A DNA stretch of 64,000 nt from Sipunculus nudus (taxonomy: Eukaryota > Annelida > Sipuncula > Golfingiida > Sipunculidae). The DNA is taken from the NCBI GenBank assembly GCA_026874595.1, contig JAPPUL010000088.1, positions 1 to 64,000 of the forward strand. Direction: 5' to 3'. A program made the position numbers and the translations under genes. This document shows positions 54,406 through 61,724 of the stretch, piece after piece; positions within the stretch are counted from its first letter, which is position 1; each line of letters opens with the position of its first letter. A model generated the notes under the pieces. The model had not been told where the DNA came from and made no database searches. It saw only the letters and a list, made by a program, of their open reading frames with translations.

Positions 54406-56880
54406 TTACGTATGTGCCTTCTTTAGCCAATATAGCCCTGCTAGAAAGAATATTATATTTCCTGACCAAGCTGCAATTTCCGGGGGTAAAATATTTGTTA
54501 CCTTACTTAGTGATACCGAAAGTTGGAAAACTGTAAAGTATATTAAAAATATTATTATCCCTTTAAATAAACTATTGACAAATACTAACTTCCTTGAATG
54601 AAAACGCCCTATTGTACTTGTTATGAATACTAATAGAAATGTTGCCATCGGAAAAGCAAACTTCTTTGCATATAATTCTATCTCAAGATCCTTTACATCT
54701 TTCCTTGCTTCCTTTAAAGAGTCTATTAGTGCTCTAACCTCTTTCGTCGTTAGCCGATCTATCTCCTCACGCTTAATTGTAAAGTGCGCAGGCTCATCAA
54801 CTGCCTCCTCTATTACATGTTTCTTAAACTTCTTTAATGTCAATTTATTGTCTATCCAGACCCTAAGCTCTCCATCATACGCTACCCAACGTTTTAACTT
54901 CTTATCCCAAAGCGCTTGCTTTGCGTCTATTCTATAATGAAAAAAGGATGTTGAGGGCAGCCTAAGATACTCTTTTTTATCTATTGCAAAATCACTATCT
55001 TTTATATTTAATTTCTTTAACTTTTGAGCTTTTACAAGACTTTTTAGGTTTAGTGACTTTATATATTCAGCATCCTCAAAAAGATCTATCTCTGAACCGC
55101 TTATTAGAGGAGTATTGTTAGTTAACTTTTGTTTATTTAACTCTTCAGCTTCATCTGCAACTTCTTCATTCTCTTCCTTATCCACCGCCTTATTTGGGGA
55201 CAGATTCGTAATCCTTTTGACTAAACGTTTGTCTTTAACCTCAAATATCTTTATTGGACGCTCTGAGCTACTTGACAGTAGGCTTAGTTTGTATATGTCA
55301 TCATAATCTATTTGTATACCTTTATCTTTTTTCTTTATTCCATTTTGTACGACCTTGCTTTTAGGTAATGTCTTTTTTTCATTAATAACATTTCTAATAA
55401 CACTAGGTTTAGTAGAAACATTACCTTGCCTAACGCCTCCTTCTCTTAGAACTCCTCCTCCCTCATTTGATTTTGTCAAAGACCTACTCTTTTTTACATT
55501 CTCTTCTTTTATCTTTGTTTGCCCTCCTTCTATATCTTTTTCTTGGCCCTTCTCACTCTCCTCCTTTTTCTTATTCTCAGGATGTACTATTTCTATTGCT
55601 TTATTAAGCACTTTGTTAAGAGGCTTCTCTACGGTTTGGGATTGTTTTTCTGTTTCAGCTTTACTTAGATACTTAGTTTTTTGAAAGTCAAGCTTTTTAT
55701 CATAATACCCCTTTTCATAGGAGGTTAAAGAAAGTGAGACTTTTGGTTCTTTTATCCTTTCAAAAAAGCTTTTAGTCTTATTTAAGCTGTTTCTTATTTT
55801 TGCTTGAGGATTTACAATCCTTTCTTTTGGACGTATTCTTGTCTCCTCCTCCGGAAACCCTTCCTCTCCAAGTAAAATAGCCTTTTTATCTTCGCTTTTA
55901 GTCCTTTTTAGTGTTTCATCTTCTTTTAAGATATCTTCTTTTAGTTTTATTATATTAGCAGCAGACCCACCAGAAACTGTAGCAGAAAGTTCAGCTTTAT
56001 CTTTTATATTTGTCCTCCTATCTTCTAAATTAGAAATAATATCTTTTCCGGCATTTGCAATAAGCCCTATAAACATATCTTTTAAATAGATAAGCCCATC
56101 CGTAATTATAGACTTTTTAATCTCTTTGGCAGAACCTTTTGTTTTATCGTTTGCTGCTCTTCTAGAATTGTTTTCTTTCTCGCTTATCTTCTCATTAGGT
56201 TCTAATTTAAGTGTCTTCTCTCCTCTTCCTTTCCCTTCTACTCTCTCGGTAATGTTAAATTGGCTTTTTGCATAATCTTTATTTTCTTTGCCAATAATCG
56301 GTCGCAGCATCTTATTGTCTTTTTTTTCAAAATAACCTATAAGATAATAAATATCATTTTTCCCAAAGACTTCAAGATTTCTGTAATTATCGGCTTGCCA
56401 ATTATGTCTCATCTTCTTGTTTAGTGCCTCTGCTTTATCAAAGGTAGGGGATATTAGAATATCCATAATAGGTATAAGAGCTAGTGAATAAAGCATGCTT
56501 ATTATAATTAAAGGACTTCCAAAACGTATAATATGTATACCAGCAGCTACATATGCAACTGCTTCGTTATGTTTATACAAATTTCCAAGAGTGAACATAT
56601 TGCTGAAAGTAAAGGCGATAGGAGAAACCCAAAGTATTTTGTACGGAATACCATTTAAGTACATAGAAATAATTTTATCAACAGTAACAAAAGAATCTCC
56701 GGCATTCATTCGTTCTATGAAGTAAGGTATGTCGTTAATTAGCTGCATAAAGAGAAATAGTCCCAAGAAAAGCGCATGCGAACCTATAAGCGTTTTAATA
56801 AAATCTTTTATTAGTAATCTATCGATTAGAGTAAATTTATAAGGTTTAAAGATGCTAAGGGAAGAATATATGATACTCAT
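54406..56880 (-). CDS. LptF/LptG family permease with a very large internal insertion
   Basis: Inner-membrane component of the LPS/lipid export bridge (YjgP/YjgQ family). It has N-terminal helices with FIKTLIGSHALFLGLFLFMQ, then LNGIPYKILWVSPIAFTFS, LGNLYKHNEAVAYVAAGI (about 90-135) and ISPTFDKAEALN. C-terminal helices start near 720 (FAFPMATFLLVFITS). The periplasmic beta-jellyroll normally between them is split by a charged, low-complexity insertion of roughly 350 residues (about 205-560), and the jellyroll resumes at YRIDAKQALWDKKLKRWVAYD. Hence 824 residues rather than about 360-400. Only one such gene is in the window. Confidence 0.88.
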   Translation of the reverse strand: MSIIYSSLSIFKPYKFTLIDRLLIKDFIKTLIGSHALFLGLFLFMQLINDIPYFIERMNAGDSFVTVDKIISMYLNGIPYKILWVSPIAFTFSNMFTLGNLYKHNEAVAYVAAGIHIIRFGSPLIIISMLYSLALIPIMDILISPTFDKAEALNKKMRHNWQADNYRNLEVFGKNDIYYLIGYFEKKDNKMLRPIIGKENKDYAKSQFNITERVEGKGRGEKTLKLEPNEKISEKENNSRRAANDKTKGSAKEIKKSIITDGLIYLKDMFIGLIANAGKDIISNLEDRRTNIKDKAELSATVSGGSAANIIKLKEDILKEDETLKRTKSEDKKAILLGEEGFPEEETRIRPKERIVNPQAKIRNSLNKTKSFFERIKEPKVSLSLTSYEKGYYDKKLDFQKTKYLSKAETEKQSQTVEKPLNKVLNKAIEIVHPENKKKEESEKGQEKDIEGGQTKIKEENVKKSRSLTKSNEGGGVLREGGVRQGNVSTKPSVIRNVINEKKTLPKSKVVQNGIKKKDKGIQIDYDDIYKLSLLSSSSERPIKIFEVKDKRLVKRITNLSPNKAVDKEENEEVADEAEELNKQKLTNNTPLISGSEIDLFEDAEYIKSLNLKSLVKAQKLKKLNIKDSDFAIDKKEYLRLPSTSFFHYRIDAKQALWDKKLKRWVAYDGELRVWIDNKLTLKKFKKHVIEEAVDEPAHFTIKREEIDRLTTKEVRALIDSLKEARKDVKDLEIELYAKKFAFPMATFLLVFITSTIGRFHSRKLVFVNSLFKGIIIFLIYFTVFQLSVSLSKVTNILPPEIAAWSGNIIFFLAGLYWLKKAHT

Positions 56881-57181
56881 GCCAACATTTTATAGAAAAA
56901 AAAGAATTTATAGAAAAAAGAATAAGTAATTATAAACTAATAAGATAAATAAGCCATACTCTAATAACACATAAAATATCGAGTAAATGCTATCCTAAAG
57001 ATATAAAAAAAAGAAAACGTTAATAATTGTGCTTATGAATAATTATGCCTATGAAATAAGAGAGTCATTTTAAAAATTCAGTAAAGTTTTTTTAAAATAC
57101 TTAAGAGTATATAATTATATGTAATCAAAATACTTATAGTCATTAAGACTTATAGTCATTAAAGAAGGCTTTTAAGAGCTT
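56881..57181. other. Divergent intergenic region
   Basis: 301 AT-rich bases between lptF/G (-) and the SH3 lipoprotein (+). It must hold promoters in both directions. A direct repeat ACTTATAGTCATTAA occurs twice near 57133-57164. No gene or strong hairpin was seen. Confidence 0.5.
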
Positions 57182-59110
57182 TTGTTAAAAAAAAAAGTTA
57201 CTAAAAGACAGGGATGTCGTAAAGGTAAAACAAAAGGGGGGATAAGACCAATAGTTATAAAGCTGATTAAACTATTACTATTAACGGCACTCCCCTTTTT
57301 CTTGATAAATTGCGCAAGTGAAAAAATAGGACAAGCGGAGCTTAACGACAAACTAATTGAGCAATCTAACATACCAACAGATTTACTATCCGCAAATGTT
57401 TTAGAATACGAAGAAAGCACTGCCCATGCAGTATTACAAATAGAGTGTGATTATAGTCGTTTAGGAGAAAGAGAATATATAAATGCAATATACAAGTTTG
57501 AGGATGTGCTTTCACGAGGAGGAGTAAAGAGTATAAGTTATAGACTAATAGATAAAGGAGACAGAGGAGGAGCTTTATACGCGCAACAAAACGACTTGTT
57601 AGGAAAAGTATTAAGAAGCAAAGAGCATGAAGGAAGGAAAAAGCAGATGCAAGTGCAAAAAGAGGAATTTAAAGAGGAATTAGAAGAGGAATTTAAAGAA
57701 GGCAATTTAAAAGAGTACGGAGATGGGGAAGATAAAGAGAGGGAAAAGCAATCAGATAAGGTAGCAAATAAGGTAGAAAGAAATATTGTTTTAAAAGGCA
57801 AACCAGGTGTATCGAAAGACGCATCCTATATGCAGATAAAGGGACAGTTTGTAAAGTTGCGTCAAGAGCCAAAAGTAGGGTCTAAGATAAAAGCATATTT
57901 ATTTGATAAAACAGTAGTTAAGCTAAGATGGAAAAGTAATATAAAGTTCAAGATAAAGTCATCAAAAGACTATTGGTACAAGGTATCAACAGCAAATAAA
58001 GCTGGCTGGGTGTATGGCAAATATCTTGTTAAAACCAAATCAAGGCGTGCAAGTAGCTATTTAACAAATAATAAAATCTACCTAAAGTTTATGAATGCGA
58101 GAACAAAACTCTTAAAAAAGGCTAAAGAACAAGAGCTCTCAAATGGCACTACAGGGCGTGTAGAAATAGGTGTAACATCTCTTGAATATATTACAAAAGC
58201 GAAGAGATATAAAATACACTTTGCGATAATAGGAGAAACTATAAGGTGGGGGAAAGTGGAAGCAGGTCCTAGAAAGGGGGTAAAAAAGCTAGTAGAAAGG
58301 GGACTAAAAAGCAGGCATAATCCCAACGAATCTTATATAAAAGCAAGAATATGGAAAGAAACAAATAAAGTAAAGGAAGTAAAAAAGGCAAAAGATGTAG
58401 AGGTAATGAGCTTGTATAATGAAGGTTCATCAAGCCCTTCAGAGTGGTGGATTACAGGCAGAGTGGATGAAGATTTTGATTGGGAGAATGTGATTAATAA
58501 AGGAAGAAGCGGGATGGATAAAGAGAGTAAAGAGGCTAAAGAGGCTAAAGAGCTAAAAGGTTCCCTAAGCATACGGAATAAGGCTAGTCGTGCTCAGATG
58601 GAGTCTTTAAGTTATAAAGGGCAAAGTGATTATAATCTTATACTAGAGATGAATGAATATGTAAGAAATCGGCTTACAGTAGGAGACTATAAGCTTGCGC
58701 AAGTTCTTTTGAAGCTAATAGAGCTAAAGCTAAAAGCAAGGGGAGAAAAAGCTGTTAGTAAGCTCAAGGCAAGGGACCCACGTTTTCATACAAAGTTCAA
58801 TTCATATTATGACACAATAAAACTTAGTCTTGAGAACATAGATTTTGATAACAAGAAAATGTTAATAAAGGTAAAGCGAACGAGCCCGAATTTTGGAGGA
58901 GAGACAAATGAGATAGTTAAAGACAAACTATACCTTGATTTCAAATACATTAAATATAAAAAGCAAGACTACGATAAGTATGATGAGATATATTATAGCG
59001 AGGTAGTCCATGCACTAAATAGTCTTGGAGTATCAGGATATGATAAAAAGGAGTTAGTTGGTCTTTCAAAGCTATTTGTAAAGCTCTTGTTAAGGCAAGA
59101 GTATATATAG
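57182..59110 (+). CDS. Lipoprotein with bacterial SH3 domain
   Basis: 642 residues. After a basic start, a hydrophobic stretch ends in a lipobox (LPFFLINC, Cys near 39), which suggests lipidation. A charged low-complexity part (about 155-205) is followed by an SH3b domain (about 215-285; GQFVKLRQEPKVGSKIKAYLFD ... DYWYKVSTANKAGWVYGKYL). The C-terminal third is folded but unrecognised. The only start in frame is a TTG with a poor Shine-Dalgarno, directly followed by a run of ten A (57187-57196). SH3b proteins often bind cell-wall peptide stems; no lytic domain is visible. Confidence 0.75.
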   Translation: MLKKKVTKRQGCRKGKTKGGIRPIVIKLIKLLLLTALPFFLINCASEKIGQAELNDKLIEQSNIPTDLLSANVLEYEESTAHAVLQIECDYSRLGEREYINAIYKFEDVLSRGGVKSISYRLIDKGDRGGALYAQQNDLLGKVLRSKEHEGRKKQMQVQKEEFKEELEEEFKEGNLKEYGDGEDKEREKQSDKVANKVERNIVLKGKPGVSKDASYMQIKGQFVKLRQEPKVGSKIKAYLFDKTVVKLRWKSNIKFKIKSSKDYWYKVSTANKAGWVYGKYLVKTKSRRASSYLTNNKIYLKFMNARTKLLKKAKEQELSNGTTGRVEIGVTSLEYITKAKRYKIHFAIIGETIRWGKVEAGPRKGVKKLVERGLKSRHNPNESYIKARIWKETNKVKEVKKAKDVEVMSLYNEGSSSPSEWWITGRVDEDFDWENVINKGRSGMDKESKEAKEAKELKGSLSIRNKASRAQMESLSYKGQSDYNLILEMNEYVRNRLTVGDYKLAQVLLKLIELKLKARGEKAVSKLKARDPRFHTKFNSYYDTIKLSLENIDFDNKKMLIKVKRTSPNFGGETNEIVKDKLYLDFKYIKYKKQDYDKYDEIYYSEVVHALNSLGVSGYDKKELVGLSKLFVKLLLRQEYI

Positions 59111-59139
59111 GAATCTGTTAAAAAGTATAAAGTATTAGG

Positions 59140-59763
59140 TTAGAAATTAAGACCAAGCGAGAAGTAAGGAGTAGTTCTATTAAAGAACTCAGGACGAAAG
59201 CGTTTAAGAATATTAACAACGCCAATTTCAAACCTAGCATCTGCCATAAGCCTCATACCACTTGCGAATTTCTGAATAACTAGATTAATACCGATTATAG
59301 GCGCAAAGTCATAAACTCTTATCGTAGAGTGGTTAATAGGCATATTAGGGTTAGTAAGCTTTCCATCCCCGTTTAGAAAAAAGTTATTAGCAAAGCCAAC
59401 AGTTATGGCAAGTCTATTACGTAAAATCCAAATATGCATAAGAAGCGGGATAGATATATAGTGTAGAGTAATCCGTCCTCCGTCGTTTGGCAAAACTCCA
59501 CCCCGCATAAAATAAAGCACTTCAAGACCAAGACTAATTCGAGATGTTATGTTAAAGTCACTAACAATTCCACCTGAGGCACCAATAGTATACTTTATAT
59601 CGTTATCCGGAACCCGATCCTCAATATCAATCATAGATCCTCCAATACGAAACCCATAAGAGAATTTAAACCAACGAGACATAGAAAAACCTTCATTAGA
59701 GATACTTATAATGAAGAGGATTGCCAATATAGATGTAATAACAATTTTATTGGATAAGGACAT
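59140..59763 (-). CDS. Probable outer-membrane beta-barrel protein
   Basis: About 207 residues from the Met at 59763 (the frame opens earlier, at 59820, but this start gives a clean signal peptide, KIVITSILAILFIISISNEGFS). The mature part alternates polar and hydrophobic residues in short strands with Gly-rich turns (FSYGFRIGGSM, TIGASGGIVSDF, ISLGLEVLYFMRGG) and ends in YFSLGLNF, a C-terminal Phe as in small barrels. The family is probably the general beta-barrel/OmpA-like group. Specific function unknown. Confidence 0.75.
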   Translation of the reverse strand: MSLSNKIVITSILAILFIISISNEGFSMSRWFKFSYGFRIGGSMIDIEDRVPDNDIKYTIGASGGIVSDFNITSRISLGLEVLYFMRGGVLPNDGGRITLHYISIPLLMHIWILRNRLAITVGFANNFFLNGDGKLTNPNMPINHSTIRVYDFAPIIGINLVIQKFASGMRLMADARFEIGVVNILKRFRPEFFNRTTPYFSLGLNF

Positions 59764-59837
59764 AATACAAAAACCGAAATTAATATAACAGATGATACAT
59801 AAAATAATACAAGCACTCACGCATGTATTAATAAAAT

Positions 59838-59870
59838 AAATAAAAAAACCGTTTTCACAAAAACGGTTTT
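59838..59870 (-). terminator. Intrinsic terminator downstream of the DHH gene
   Basis: Perfect 11-bp stem AAAACCGTTTT/AAAACGGTTTT with loop CACA (arms 59845-59855 and 59860-59870). It is followed on the minus strand by a T-rich tract. It lies between the DHH gene and the beta-barrel gene, both minus strand, and should separate their transcripts. Confidence 0.85.
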
Positions 59871-59953
59871 AGATTAAGCTCTCTAATAAGATATCTAAGT
59901 TAGAATAAATTCATAATAAATATCCTTTAAAGCTTTTTCTTTTCAAGCGACAT

Positions 59954-60961
59954 TTAATTCTCTGATAAGATATGCGCGTGCTCATTAACGATTTGCTCCA
60001 TAATAAGATTATAAGCCTTATCAAAAGGTAAAGCTAAGGAGAAACCAGAGGCTTTCTCATGTCCGCCGCCGCCAAACTGTTTAGCAATTGTATTAACTTT
60101 AATGTTTGAGGATTTAGACCTAAGGCTAACTTTAATCTCGTTGCTATTTTTTTCTTTCATAAAGATGCTTAAGATGTTCCCTTTAAGACTTGAGCCTAGC
60201 TTAACTAAGTTATTGGCATCATTCTCAGATGCCTCACACTCAAGCAAAAAAGATCTTTTAAGATAGGAAAGAATTAACTTACCATCATAAAATGTTTCAA
60301 GACTTCTTCCAACACAAGCCATTAATTTAAGATAAGATAGATTAAAGTTCTCAAAAAGACTTTCATATACGGCATTAGTATCAATATCAAATGATTGTAA
60401 AATGCTGCTAACATATTTATGAGTTTTAGGGCTTGTTAAGCTATATCTAAAAGAACCGGTATCAAATACTATCCCAGCATATAAAGAACAGGCTATATCC
60501 TCAGAAAGGCAGATATTATTGAAATGCAAAAATTCATAAACAAGCTCAGCAGTAGAAGAAAAAGAGCTATCCACAATATTGACATGTCCGAAGGAGTCGT
60601 TGTCAATATGGTGGTCTAAATTTATAATAGTTTTGGCCTTATTAACTAGGTCAAGATAAAGGCCGACTCTTGCCTTGCTCCCAATATCAGTGGTTATAAC
60701 AATGTCATAGGTCAAAGAAGATACTTTTTCTTTCGTTGGATAAATAAACAAGCTTTTATCGGGCACCGCATATTTATTCACATAACACAATTTCTCCTGA
60801 AGACCAATAACAGCATTAATACCTAAGTTCAAAAAGGTCTTAGCAAGAGCATAACTACTCGAAAGAGCATCAGGGTCAGGGTTTATATGCGGTATAACGA
60901 TAATCGATTTAGCGTCCTTTATAAGCTTATAAATCAGAGTATATTCTTTATGATACTGCAT
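59954..60961 (-). CDS. nrnA: DHH/DHHA1 phosphoesterase (NrnA-like, nanoRNase/pAp phosphatase)
   Basis: Degrades short oligoribonucleotides and/or 3'-phosphoadenosine 5'-phosphate. Motifs are IPHINPDPDALSSS, TTDIG, LDHHIDND (the DHH box), GIVFDTGSFRY and the DHHA1 end FGGGGHEKASGFSL. The frame opens at 61024, but the Met at 60961 (MQYHKEYTLIY) has GAGG in place and gives the usual length near 335. It is shorter than RecJ and lacks its OB domain, which separates it from the recJ at 47094. Confidence 0.9.
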   Translation of the reverse strand: MQYHKEYTLIYKLIKDAKSIIVIPHINPDPDALSSSYALAKTFLNLGINAVIGLQEKLCYVNKYAVPDKSLFIYPTKEKVSSLTYDIVITTDIGSKARVGLYLDLVNKAKTIINLDHHIDNDSFGHVNIVDSSFSSTAELVYEFLHFNNICLSEDIACSLYAGIVFDTGSFRYSLTSPKTHKYVSSILQSFDIDTNAVYESLFENFNLSYLKLMACVGRSLETFYDGKLILSYLKRSFLLECEASENDANNLVKLGSSLKGNILSIFMKEKNSNEIKVSLRSKSSNIKVNTIAKQFGGGGHEKASGFSLALPFDKAYNLIMEQIVNEHAHILSEN

Positions 60962-61024
60962 ATAAAACCTCAAACTCAAATCTAAACAAGTATTTTGCGA
61001 AGGCATTAATATAATAATATACAA

Positions 61025-61724
61025 ACAACTAAAAATTAAGTAATATAGTTAAAAAAACTTAATCTATATACATCTATATACTAAAGGGGATAAATATAAC
61101 TTTCAAAAGCTTATAAAAAAAGGGCTAAAGAAGATTAATTATATATTTTAATGAACAATAATAATAAGCCGATATTCAACAGATAAAAATCTTTAGTAAA
61201 ATAGGTATGACAGACTTGACAAGAACGTTATAAGAAGTTACTTTTAATATAGGGAGCAAGGCAAGAGGGTCTAAAAAGGGTCTAAAAAGGGTCTAAAAAG
61301 GGTCTAAAAAGGGTCTAAAAAGGGTCTAAAAAGGGTCTAAAAAGGGTCTAAAAAGGGTCTAAAAAGGGTCTAAAAAGGGTCTAAAAAGGGTCTAAAAAGG
61401 GTCTAAAAAGAGCCTAAAAAGGGTCTAAAAAGAGCCTAAAAATTCAATAAAGAGTATAAAGAGTATAAAAAGCGGTGTATCAAACGAAAGTATCTATTAA
61501 ATAAATCTTCTAATGCTGAGACTACAAGTGTTTTATGGGGTTTGTGGGCGTAAAATATATTATAAAAATATATTATGAAAAATAAAAGGGACAAAAGAGT
61601 AGGTCAAAAGAGTAGGTCTATAAAAATATAGTATGCTTGTTTTATATTGGCTAATAACAAACATATAAACATATATATATATAAAACATATAGCTAAAAA
61701 AAAAGAAATGTAATGAGGGAAATA
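61025..61724. other. 700-base intergenic region with 11-bp array
   Basis: AT-rich space between the divergent DHH gene and greA. It contains the 176-bp tandem array described separately and a partial repeat of AAAAGAGTAGGTC near 61593-61620. No protein gene is supported. The greA promoter is expected close to its start. Confidence 0.6.
61267..61442 (+). repeat. 11-bp tandem repeat, 16 copies
   Basis: Unit GGGTCTAAAAA in 14 copies and GAGCCTAAAAA in two (copies 14 and 16) without any indel, 176 bp in total. It lies in the long gap upstream of greA. An A5 tract recurs every 11 bp, close to the helical repeat, so the DNA may be curved. Confidence 0.97.

Noticed and set aside
61267-61442. Possible CRISPR array
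   Set aside because: The unit is 11 bp with no spacers and there are no cas genes, so it is a plain tandem repeat.
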